The translations under genes were made by a program, and so were the position numbers. A DNA stretch of 64,000 nt. It comes from Drosophila pseudoobscura (lineage: Eukaryota > Arthropoda > Insecta > Diptera > Drosophilidae). Each line of letters opens with the position of its first letter. Position 1 is the first letter of the stretch. The stretch is from NCBI RefSeq assembly GCF_009870125.1, contig NC_046679.1, positions 29,326,001-29,390,000 of the forward strand. The letters are read 5' to 3'. The notes beneath the pieces were generated by a model. It was not told the origin of the DNA, did no database searches, and saw only the letters and a list, made by a program, of their open reading frames with translations. Shown here in pieces: positions 45,494 to 55,500 of the stretch.

Positions 45494-48400
45494 ATGGTAA
45501 GTTTCGCTGCGGCAAATAGTGAAAACAGAAGATATTAAGTGAACTCGGATAAACTAAAAGAATTGATTAACTTGATCTGTTTAATGGATGGACGGTACTA
45601 AAGAGTATTTTCGTGGAATTGCATATTGATGCGATGTGTTTTTTATGATGAGATTACCATGCACCACTCTGAGACTAGAAATAGTTGATGTGGATTATGG
45701 TTCACTGAACAACGTTGAAAATATGTTTAAATATTTAGTGCAAACACGCTGTGCACTTCAGATAATGTACAAATGAAGCGCTTTTCGCGAAAATTGTATT
45801 TTCAATAGCCACGTGTGCGACATAACCTCAAAGCATGGTCTGATTTTCGTTTTTTCTTTTTGCTTGCAGTCTCATCGTAAGTTCTCCGCGCCTCGCCATG
45901 GCTCCATGGCCTTCTACCCCAAGAAGCGCTCAGCACGCCATCGTGGCAAGGTTAAGGCTTTCCCCAAGGATGATGCCAGCAAGCCCGTTCATCTGACTTG
46001 CTTCATCGGCTACAAGGCCGGTATGACCCACATTGTGCGTGAGGCTGACCGTCCTGGTTCCAGTAAGTATACATTATTTTAAAATGTTTTTTAAGAATCG
46101 ATTTTCATGATGATAAAAGGTAAAAAATTTATGGTTAGAAACTGTATGATCAACCGTGATTATTACTTTACTAGGGCGGACTGACTAAGCTTCATCCAAA
46201 TCCTCGTTTTATCCACTGCTGTTGCACGTGTCTAAACCAAACAATATTTTGTTTGCCATTTTGCAGAGATTAACAAGAAGGAGGTCGTTGAGGCCGTCAC
46301 CGTTCTGGAGACCCCACCCATGATTGTGGTTGGTGCCGTCGGTTATATCGAGACTCCATTCGGTCTGCGTGCTTTGGTCAATGTTTGGGCCCAGCATCTG
46401 TCCGAGGAGTGCCGTCGTCGCTTCTACAAGAACTGGTATGTATCTCCTCCCACGTGGGTACAGTTTATCCATGCCTCCGCCATTTTGTTTTTGTACGAGT
46501 GTGCACACACGCACACATGCGCAGACACACGTGCAACTGCTGACCTGAATGATGATACGATGGTATCTGAATGAGCAAAATTCTTGTTGAAAAACCTTCT
46601 ACCATCTGCTGCCTTCCTTCTGATCGGTCTCGTAGAGAACCACGACGTGTCGTGTATGCTGTGTGTGTGTGTGTGCGCGCGCTTTTGGATGGACCTTTTT
46701 ATAGTGTATTTCCTTGAGAAAACCTTACTAAATGCAAAACTCATCATAAAGTTCTTCGATCAGTACGCTGAGAGAGCTTTTCAAATCACTGAACGTCGTG
46801 TGAGCTGTCAAGTTGAGTTTGATTCTTGTGATCTTTGTTTAACTCGAAGAACTTGTCGAGTGAGCACGACATGGAAGACTGCATCTCCGCTCGCCTTTAC
46901 GATTGCGATGAGGTGCACTTCCTGTTCTATTTCGCCCCTCCCGAATGACACAGCAGCTAAGAAGTTGGGGTGCACTGAAAACCCAATGGATTCTCTTGTT
47001 TCTGACTGCATCTACAACTTGACCATAATCATATCTCAGGTACAAGAGCAAGAAGAAGGCCTTCACCAAGACCAGCAAGAAGTGGACCGATGATCTTGGA
47101 AAGAAGAGCATCGAGAATGACTTCCGCAAGATGCTGCGTTACTGCAAGGTTATCCGTGTGATTGCCCACTCGCAGGTAAATATCCCCCTTTTATTGTATT
47201 GACACTCTTTGATCGTACGACGTCCTTGGCCTTGTTGCGCCATCTGTGCTGGGTCCTTTCGGGGGCTTGGCCGTTTGGTGCGCCTGGCCTAAAAAGCATT
47301 CACGCTGTGTCTCTCGATGCACAGTTAAGGAATGCAACGTCGCAGATGAACCTGCCCCTCGGGTGGCGGGCGCTTGATATATTCCAGTAACGGTGCGCAG
47401 CCGCTCAGGCTATGATCGCTCGGTTAAACCATATCACGTACAGTCCCCAAACCTCTTTAATATTCATGCGAATGGAAGGAGCTAATCAAAGTATTTCGAT
47501 TGTTTTCTCGTTTAGATCCGCTTGATTAAGCAGCGTCAAAAGAAGGCCCACATCATGGAGATCCAGCTGAACGGTGGCTCAATCGAGGACAAGGTCAAGT
47601 GGGCCCGTGAGCACTTGGAGAAGCCCATCCAGGTCAGCAATGTGTTCGGTCAGGATGAGATGATCGATTGCGTTGGCGTGACCAAGGGTAAGGGTTTCAA
47701 GGGTGTCACCTCGCGTTGGCACACCAAGAAGCTGCCCCGTAAGACGCACAAGGGTCTGCGCAAGGTCGCCTGTATCGGTGCCTGGCATCCGTCCCGTGTG
47801 TCCACCACTGTGGCACGTGCCGGTCAGAAGGGTTACCACCACCGTACCGAGATCAACAAGAAGATCTACCGCATTGGTGCTGGCATCCACACCAAGGATG
47901 GCAAGGTAAAGCAGCATTCTTGTTCCCCTTTTGACCCACATACAATAGACAATATTTGCACCCGGCTGTTTCTCGTCTCCTGTGGCAATGATGATAAAAA
48001 ACTAAAAATATTATACGACATCGAAAACAAACAAAACCTTGATATACCATGATATCTATAATGATAGGACTGAGAACACAGACAGACAGAACAGCGTGGG
48101 GTGCAGTTTGTCCTTTCCAATCCCACTCACTATCCCTGTTGTGTGACAAAGACTAACGCAAATTTTCACCCTCTTCTCAATTGTAGGTCATCAAGAACAA
48201 CGCCTCCACCGAGTACGATCTGACCGATAAGAGCATCACCCCCATGGGTGGCTTCCCCCATTATGGTGAGGTCAACAACGACTTTGTCATGATCAAGGGC
48301 TGCTGCATTGGCTCCAAGAAGCGCATCATCACCCTGCGCAAGTCCCTGCTGAAGCACACCAAGCGCTCGGCTCTGGAACAGATCAAGCTCAAGTTCATCG

Positions 48401-48543
48401 ACACCTCGTCGAAGATGGGCCATGGTCGCTTCCAGACCCCAGCCGACAAGCTGGCCTTTATGGGTCCCCTCAAGAAGGATCGTCTCAAGGAGGAGGCTGC
48501 TGCCACCACCAGTGCTGCTGCCGCCGCCACCGCCACCGCCTAA
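45494..48543 (+). CDS. RpL3: Large ribosomal subunit protein uL3
   Basis: Exons are 45494-45496 (ATG only), 45870-46062, 46267-46435, 47040-47175, 47516-47905 and 48187-48543 (1248 nt, 415 aa). The start [14 protein letters not shown] and the core [15 protein letters not shown] and [10 protein letters not shown] are diagnostic. The latter surrounds the modified His near the peptidyl transferase centre. The C-terminus carries an Ala/Thr-rich tail. A pyrimidine TCT-type start (CTTTCTCTTTC, 45456-45466) precedes the ATG. Introns 1, 2, 3 and 5 hold C/D snoRNA candidates, as is common for fly ribosomal protein genes. Confidence 0.98.
45637..45712 (+). ncRNA. Candidate C/D-box snoRNA in RpL3 intron 1
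   Basis: C box ATGATGA at 45645-45651, D' CTGA at 45669-45672, C'-like TTGATGT near 45685-45691 and D CTGA at 45705-45708. The spacing (about 76 nt) is usual. The terminal stem is weak (TGTT with AACA). Guide candidates are the bases just before each CTGA. Confidence 0.55.
46101..46190 (+). ncRNA. Candidate C/D-box snoRNA in RpL3 intron 2
   Basis: C box ATGATGA at 46107-46113 and D CTGA at 46181-46184. An internal CTGT/ATGAT pair near 46142-46150 could be D'/C'. No convincing terminal stem. Confidence 0.42.
46542..46629 (+). ncRNA. Candidate C/D-box snoRNA in RpL3 intron 3
   Basis: C box ATGATGA at 46549-46555, D' CTGA at 46567-46570 and D CTGA at 46620-46623. A GACC/GGTC terminal stem (46542-46545 with 46626-46629) brackets the boxes. 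Confidence 0.58.
47980..48081 (+). ncRNA. Candidate C/D-box snoRNA in RpL3 intron 5
   Basis: C box ATGATGA at 47988-47994 and D CTGA at 48070-48073. A CTGTG/CACAG terminal stem (47980-47984 with 48077-48081) is the best of the four. The 3' end lies about 105 nt before the splice acceptor, a normal distance for fly intronic C/D RNAs. Confidence 0.62.
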
Positions 48544-48966
48544 TCCAAAATGAACTTTGTTGGTGTTTTGCCTGCCTCTACTACCGCCCTCTGCTGCGGT
48601 AGGGTAGCACTCAATAAAAAGAGTTTTGATTACGCCTAAGCTAAATGTACAAATTTTTGTCAATGGGGGGGGTCGTCGGGGTAGAATCAACTAATTTTAA
48701 GAAAAGATTGTGCACTCAGTTTCCTTGTGAAATTACACATTTCCTTTACCCAGAGGATTGTCCGAAACTAAATGCAACTGGATAATAATATAAGTCAAGA
48801 TATAGCGACTCTTGCAATCGTGTAACTATAATAGATCTCATCATAAATAAAACCTTTAAGGATTTGAGTACATGTTAGCACTTTATATCTGCAGAAGCAT
48901 TGGATTACATATTCAGATGAGTTTGATCAACGATCATCATTGCACTCGGTTTGTTCGTGACAATTC

Positions 48967-49815
48967 CTAGAACACCTTGATGCCAGCGACCACCTTCTCG
49001 TTGTCGTAGATCTCCTTGGCGTAGCACAGATTGGGGAAATCGAAGGCGGCACCGTAGCGGTTCTTGCATCCCGTGGTGGCCTTCTCTCCCGGAGTGTACA
49101 CGGGTTGGCCGATGATGTTCGATGTGGCAAAATTACAGGTGAGCACAAAGTGGTTGTAGAAGTCGCGGGAGAAGCGCACAGCAGCACATCCCACGTGGGT
49201 GTTCTTCTCGGCCACGGCAATGGTGAACTTGGCCACATTCTTGTTGGGCAGCTCCTCGGGGAAGTTGGCCAGAATCTCGGGGGTGGCATTCGAACGCTCG
49301 GCGAACCAGTTCTCGATCTGCTCCTTCAAGATCTCCGCATCCGTGTACTCGGACTCAGCTCCGCTGTAGCTGAAGATGACATTGTTCTGGCCGGCATAGG
49401 CAAAGCGCTCCGTGCTGCGGCACTTGTCGGTTATGGACTCGCAGGTCCTCACGTTGTACGAGGCGAGGTGGGCCAGTTCCTCGCACCAGGACATCTTGGC
49501 CATGCGCACCGCCTTGGGCAGGTTCTCGATGGTACCACCAGCCACGTTGTTCCGCAGTTCGTTGAAGAGCGTGAGGATGAGCTTGTGATGGGGTTCGATT
49601 TTGATTTCGCGCACATCCTTGGGGCAATCAACACTGAAGTTCTAAGAGGGGAGGGATTGATGGATTGGAGGGTGGACTAACTGGATCTAGCGTCTGGCAC
49701 TTACTCCTTTATTATTGCAGGCCACGTGCTTGTCCATGCAGGTGGGCAGTGCACAGTAGTCGACGGCGATGGCAGCTCCTAGGATCGCAGCAAGCACAAT
49801 GAGATAAGTCTTCAT
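48967..49815 (-). CDS. Secreted antigen-5/SCP (CAP) family protein, left copy (261 aa)
   Basis: Exons are 49705-49815 and 48967-49641. The signal peptide MKTYLIVLAAILGAAIA is followed by VDYCALPTCMDKHVAC, the Cys-rich antigen-5 start. The CAP domain covers about residues 55-230, with GTIENLPKAVRMAKMSWCEE, ELAHLASYNV, and HVGCAAVRFSRDFYNHFVLT (the conserved GCAAV core). The C-terminal Cys-rich part ends KVVAGIKVF. Related fly genes are mostly expressed in the male tract or gut. It is near-identical to the right copy at 61658-62506, differing for example at EPHHKL versus EPHRKL. The 62-63 bp introns are also almost the same. The stop is TAG here and TGA in the right copy. Confidence 0.92.
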
Positions 49816-50091
49816 ATTGATGTCCGCTGTTGGATTCCAACTGAAGTCCCACCAGCGGAGTGCTTCCTATTTATAGGAAGATCACAAACCTCTCCTTGGA
49901 CAGGCTAATGGGCAGCTGTTTCTTGTATGCAGAATGTTTCTCTATTCTGTTTTCCAGCGAATGTAACAAATAGTTATGACAATTGGATTGGCTATTATCT
50001 GGATGCGTCAGTGCCACCAGTGCCGCTCCGCTATAAAAGCTGGCCATTCAGATAACTTTGGCCAGTCTCTATCCAATACCAAGCAATTCAA
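49816..50091. promoter_or_regulatory. Bidirectional promoter between SCP-A and the SCP-B fragment
   Basis: Two divergent TATA-like boxes are visible. TATTTATAGG near 49869 serves the left-going gene and CTATAAAAGC at 50031-50040 the right-going one. The same 276 bp recur inverted at 61382-61657. Confidence 0.6.
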
Positions 50092-50220
50092 ATGGCCTTT
50101 ACCAAGATAGTTGCGCTCCTGCTTCTCGCCTGCGTTTTGTACGACTCTGCCGCCTTTGGGGTCGACTACTGCGCTCTGCCCACATGTCTGGACAAGCACG
50201 TGGCCTGCCACAATAATTAA
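50092..50220 (+). pseudogene. SCP-B first exon fragment, left copy
   Basis: It encodes a signal peptide (MAFTKIVALLLLACVL) and VDYCALPTCLDKHVACHNN, then a TAA. This matches the first exon of the SCP genes, but the CAP domain that should follow is absent; the next DNA belongs to an unrelated frame. It has its own TATA box. The 42-residue product could be secreted but is most simply a truncated SCP gene. The right copy (61251-61381) has a 2-base length change and loses the frame. Confidence 0.7.
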
Positions 50221-50229
50221 TGGTTAATA

Positions 50230-50863
50230 ATGGACATGAAAAACATCGGCAATTGGCATCCGAATCTCAGACCGAATGACTTTGGCGGCTATCGCCCAGG
50301 TTTGCAGCCTCTTATCTATGGGGAGGATATGAACAGGTTGGTGAACTACAGGAATATGAAGGACTTTTGCGAGAAACTGCTGCAGGATCAGCTCTTCCAG
50401 GCGGTTGTTCTGGCCCCCGTTGCCGAATTGGATTCACCTCCTCAAAATAACTTTGACTTGGAAGATCACAAGGACAGGGATTACTTTGTGATGTTGTACG
50501 ATCCTGCCTGCTACCACTGGCCCATGCAGTTGAAAATGCTGCGGAAACTTTCCCTTCTGCTGGCCAACGAAACTATCTCTGTGATCAATAATCATCAATA
50601 AGTCGCACAACTATTTGGGCGTGGTATTCAACAAGTTTTCGAAGGCGGTCAACTGTCATGGGGCCACAATATTCAGCACTTCACGTCTGAATGGCTGGGA
50701 CTTTAAGATGCGCCCGAGACAGGACAGTACACGCGAATATTTGCGCTACATTGCCCAGAACAGGCAGCCAGAGTTGTTGGGCTTCGATGCCAATAGCGAG
50801 CCCAAAGCACCCGAGGCGGCATTGGCTTACATTGAATGTCTATTTGCTGAAAGCAGTTGACGG
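50230..50863 (+). pseudogene. Unrecognised gene, left copy, frame broken once
   Basis: The first frame (50230-50601) runs MDMKNIGNWHPNLRPNDFGG ... LLANETISVI and then shifts. The rest continues in another frame (50615-50860) to ...AALAYIECLFAESS. The right copy is continuous across this point (59627-60055). The left copy also lacks seven codons (KKHNVYE) present in the right copy. The pattern YFVMLYDPACYHWPMQLKML with a following Leu-rich helix is faintly thioredoxin-like, without a CxxC. I do not recognise a family. Confidence 0.55.
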
Positions 50864-50965
50864 ATTACCATGGCCATAAAGTCTATGTTTATCTATAGAT
50901 TCTAGTATGTATATTCAAAATTTAACTGGATTGTTGGCATCTCTGGGCAACTGAATGCCCATGCC

Positions 50966-51532
50966 ATGGCCAATGAGTCACAGAAGGGCTGCACCTGCAG
51001 CTGTGCCATCGGGCTGCACATCTTCCTCATCTCTCTGCTCTGCCTGCCGTTTGTAACGATTATTTCGGCGATGTACTCCTTCTACATTGGCACCCTCACC
51101 TGGTACAACATGTTAAACTATTACTGTGAGGAGAAGTCGTATCTGCACAAGATCTTCGTCACACCGATGCTCTTCTTGGCCTATCCGCTGGCCATAGTAC
51201 TGTGCACCTTTGGGTTGGGCCTTTACTCCGGTTTCCGGCAGTTGAGTCTGCAGTACAGCAGCTGGGTGAACGACATCACGGACATCGAGAAGGGTTTCTA
51301 TGGCTGGCTGTGTGGATTCCTCCACATGCCCGACTGTAGTCCCTACGAGGTGGTCATACTAACCGATATCTGTGTGGCGCCGCAGGATCCACAGCGTCTG
51401 CACATAAACAAGCCCCGCCAAGAGCTATCCATGTACGGTGAGGTTTGTAGCTGCTGTGAGGAGGCCTATGGTTTTTGGGGTCTTCCGAAAATTAGGCACC
51501 ATCTAACGAGAGGCAAGAGAGATTCTCTTTAA
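50966..51532 (+). CDS. TMEM169-family membrane protein (188 aa, perhaps N-truncated)
   Basis: Two hydrophobic helices are visible (about residues 16-42 and 66-90). The motif GTLTWYNMLNYYCEEK follows the first, then KIFVTPMLFLAYP. The block DIEKGFYGWLCGFLHMPDCS is the clearest match to vertebrate TMEM169. Function is unknown. The vertebrate proteins have a longer N-terminal region, and this frame begins only 18 bp inside the edge of the left duplication arm. So a 5' exon may have been lost or lies elsewhere. The frame is open upstream to about 50906. Confidence 0.75.
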   Translation: MANESQKGCTCSCAIGLHIFLISLLCLPFVTIISAMYSFYIGTLTWYNMLNYYCEEKSYLHKIFVTPMLFLAYPLAIVLCTFGLGLYSGFRQLSLQYSSWVNDITDIEKGFYGWLCGFLHMPDCSPYEVVILTDICVAPQDPQRLHINKPRQELSMYGEVCSCCEEAYGFWGLPKIRHHLTRGKRDSL

Positions 51533-52567
51533 CAGTCGGCAAAGAGGGCCTGGGATCAGAGAGTGGGTCAGAGCCAGGTCAGACTTCCTCGTCGAAAGGA
51601 GAGCGGGTTCGAAGTCGAAGTTCGACAAGAAGAGAGGCTACAAATAGATGCCATTGGACGCCATTGCAGCATTCCAAGCCTGGTCGACAGCATTGGATGG
51701 TGTTCATTTTCTAAAGTGGCAGCGGGGTTTTAAATATTCAAAAAAAAAGAGAGAGAAACCTTTTAAATTAAGTAACGACAAGGAAATATATCTCAGGCAG
51801 TGAGGCGTGGTACAGTGATACCTTTGCAATACACCCTTTCGGCACCCGTTTGGGTAAGTTGAAAAGAAAAACAGCCGAGTGAAGTGTATAAAGGTGTTCT
51901 GTGTGTGCAAATTTCCTTAGGTTGGAAATTGGAGGAGGCTCGTCTTCCACGACAACCAGCTGCAGGTCATAGAAATTCGCCAGAGCCAGAGCCCCCACTT
52001 ACCGGTGCTCGACAAGCGCCGGTGATCCGCAAAGAGGAATGCGCAACTGAGCGCAGAGGAATGCGGAAGGGGCGTGAGGGACGAGAAGAAGAGAGATAGA
52101 AATTCACAGTAAAATTAGCTCGACCTACCTGAGCCACTCGGTCGTCGTTTCACTTTTTTTGTGTGTGCGAATTGTGTGTGTTCTTTTTTTTAAACTTTTC
52201 AGAAACGTAAGTCGGAAGCGCTTCGTCGATGGAGGTTCCTGTAAGTCGTTTTAATTAAACAAATAAATTATCTTCCATTTTTTTTGTGTGGCGAATGCTC
52301 TGAAGGTTCGTCACGGGAGCACACCCAATTAGTGGGATGAAAAGAGGGGGCATCAGAAAGTCGTAAATAATTGCTCTCCTCTTGATTCTTTTCCCTACGT
52401 CTCTCGCGTATTACACCTTCCCTTTTGATGGATCGATATGCCCAGCTAATGCTCAGATTAAAATTTCTTACATTTCTTTTGTTTTAATTCCTATTCAAAT
52501 TATCTGTTCTCAAACATATCTAATCTAAGTTTCTTACTTATTTACATTACTTCACTCTATTTTATTT
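51533..52567. other. Gene-free stretch with an orphan exon candidate at 52203-52240
   Basis: A pyrimidine tract and AG acceptor at 52202 precede a 38-bp segment with ATGGAGGTTCCT directly before GTAAGTCG. A second GTAAGTCGG donor lies 34 bp earlier. It could be a 5' exon of a + strand gene whose next exon is beyond the repeat element. I cannot connect it. Confidence 0.35.
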
Positions 52568-55500
52568 AAAACGAGGGGGAACGTTGTGAGTTGCTGCGGA
52601 CACCGCAACTCTACGGTTATACCCGATACTAAGTCAGTATGGCTCTCCTCCGGCAGAGGCCGCTAATATTTAACGACACGACAAAGAGTGCGTGCGAGAG
52701 AGACAGAAAATCAGTCTGAGCGTGACGTCGGGCGCTGCGTAGCCACCGCAAATTGATTTGTTCCTTTTGGCTATAAAAATTATCTGATCTGATCCAAATT
52801 CAGCAACCGGATAGATATAGTCATTCTCTATGATTCTGCGTTTTTAGTTTTATCGAATCTGCAATATTGTGGATTGTACAGATTTTCGTCTTTTGTACGG
52901 GCGGATGGGGGTGGGGCGAAGTTCTGAGATATACGTTTTATAGTGACGTCTTAAAGGAGTGTGTGTACCAAATTTGGTTACTCTAGCCTTAATAGTCTCT
53001 GAGATTTGTGGTTGCCCCAGATTTTCTTCCTTTGCGTGGGCGGAAGGGGGTGTGGCGAAATTTGGACATGAAACGGTCAAGGTCCGATATCACAGGAGTG
53101 TGGATACCAAATTTGGTTGCTCTGGCTTTTATAGGTTCTGAGATCCTTGAACTCATATTTTGCAATTGGCAAAACCGACAATGAAACCTGTGTGTTAGAG
53201 TGAGACAGAGCGAGAAAGAGTGAAATTGTTTTCGTGATTCTGGCTGTAATAATTATACGATCTGGTTCAGATTTTGCACTCTAGAAGATATAGTCATCTT
53301 CTACGATTCTGCGTTTTTAGTTTATTCGTATCTTCGAAATTGTGGATGCCACAGATTTTCGCCCTTTGTTGGGGGCGGAAGTGGGCGGGGCAAAGTTTTG
53401 AAATATTTTTGGAGCAGTGACATATCACAGAAGTCTGGATCCAAAACATCGTTGCTCTAGCTCTTATAGTCTTTAAGCATTAGGCGCTGAAGGGGACGGA
53501 CAGACGGACAGACAGACAGGGCTCAATCGACTCGGCTATTGATGCTGATCAAGAATATATACTTTAGAGGGTCGGAAACGATTCCTTCTGGACGTTACAC
53601 ACATCCACTTTTACCACAAATCTAATATACCCCAATACTCATTTTGAGTATCGGGTATAATTAAGTCGTAGCAAAGACTATACAATACCAAGATGTTGCA
53701 TGAGCGACCAAAAAGCTGTTCTATGGCGTATGGTATTGTATGGTCTTTGGTCGTAGCCAACACTCGGGGAAGGGAGAAACTAATGAATAAACTTAATTAA
53801 AGGGATCAAGAATTTTAGTCATAAGCAATGAATAAATGTTTATAATGTGTGAGTGGAAGCTATAGTGTTTGATCTCCTGCAGCAAGCCCCTGTAGGTCCC
53901 CCATAATATAAGGGGTCTTGTAGCAAAATCATGTGTTATAGGTAGGGTGGGCGAACATCACTCCTCACGAACAGCTGATCAATTCTTTTCGTTGTCCGTT
54001 CACCAGTGAACGTTTTAGGTGTTGTGCTTTCCGTCCGGTTTCAAATGGCTTAGTGACACGCATTAAATGTAAAATAATAATAGGGTAGGCCTCAGCTTAG
54101 GAGCAAAATACATAAGAACACCACACTCGTGGCCGACGAGCCAGTAGCCGGAAAGTTGACAGCGTGCCGCTCCAAGCTGAGAGGACCATCTCGCCTACAT
54201 CGTGGTTGCACGTTACATCCATGTAGAGGGGGAAATCGTCGAATGAGGGGTGCCAGTAAACGGTTTAATTTATAGGATTTACTGGACCAGCGTCGGCGGT
54301 TTCGATATTTCGGCCATGAGTGTGATATAAAAAACGTAAAAAGAAATGATATATCTCTGAAAATCTACTCGTACGAGACACAAACTTAAGTTTCCTTTGG
54401 CCAAATTTGTTCCTTTTACTTGTATGCAATTGCAGTTTTAGAGAACAGGAATATATAGGTATATACACCACATACCCCATAGATATCAAAGCTAAACCAA
54501 ACATAATCCAAGCCCTATAGAGACTAGAATTTAAGTTACTAGAAAAACATTTAACACTCGCACAAAAACAAACAACAACTTCTCAAGTTTTCAATATTTC
54601 AACAATAACCTCCGCCATATACAATAATCTCCCATATAGAATATAATTAATTGTTTTCCGAATGAATTGCTCAAAAAAATGGTTAGTGTCATTCTGAACA
54701 GGTGTTAATTGATTTACAAAATTTACTAACAATAACTATAACTACTATTATCTCGTGTTTAACGAACTGTAAACTAATTTCCCTACCCCCCATTAAAAAG
54801 CAGCGCTTTTTCGAATTAAGTTACTATTTTTAGTACAAAAACAATATAATTACAGAGTCGATATATTATATTTATAATGATATAGAAAGATTACCCTGGG
54901 CGATAAAATGAAAACCTTTGAATGTACTTTCTGCGAGACAAAAATTAGGTATGTATATGGGTAGATCACTTTGTTATACTTAGATTTAGCAATACCCCCA
55001 AAATCTCTTTTTAAATTCTAAAAATGCCTTTGCGCACTTTCATTATTTTTTTGGTGGCATCTGCAACCCCACAATCCAAAAATTTAATGAATTTAAAGGA
55101 TAATACTACGACCTTTCCCATGATTTTTAATTCGTGTCGATAGGGTGGATCTACCTGACACAAAATGTTAAATTTTGCCAATTTCTTTAAAAATTTGTAG
55201 ACCTCTCGTGGAAAGTAAAAAATGTCTGTCGCCCAATAAGTAATATCCTTTGGTAGTAATCGGATTCCATCCATATCTGTTTCCGAAAAATTTGCAAGGT
55301 TATGGCCGAAAAAAACCGTTAACTAGGACCTACAAAATACATCATTTCTTTACTTTCAAAACTCAAAGCCAAATCTAAAATATTTATAAACTCTCATTGC
55401 ATTTACAGAACAATGCATTTATCTTAAAAAAAAACACACATCTACAAATAATAGAGAAACCACAAACAAAACAAATTAACTGCGCAGTTGAGGTGATGGA

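Larger units (their letters stand above)
48970..50948. repeat. Left arm of a large inverted duplication
   Basis: The arm matches the reverse complement of 59539-62505. Homology starts at the last codon of the left SCP gene and ends inside DNA that in the right arm is the 3' end of the sorbitol dehydrogenase coding region. It carries SCP gene A, the SCP-B fragment, the unrecognised gene and that dehydrogenase tail. It is about 1 kb shorter than the right arm because it lacks the Tpc1 piece. Confidence 0.92.

Noticed and set aside
46890-46985. Second C/D-like element in RpL3 intron 3 (GATGAG ... CTGA with ATTG/CAAT ends)
   Set aside because: The C box departs from consensus and the stem is only four base pairs.
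47579-47941. Open frame opposite RpL3 exon 5
   Set aside because: Antisense shadow of a highly biased ribosomal protein exon.
49105-49680. Long open frame on + opposite the left SCP gene (and 61793-62617 on - opposite the right)
   Set aside because: Antisense shadow of the GC-rich SCP coding exon; the true frame has a CAP domain and splice sites.
55011-55274. 87-codon frame inside the palindrome spacer
   Set aside because: AT-rich, no domain, no splice context or similarity that I recognise; not enough to call a gene.
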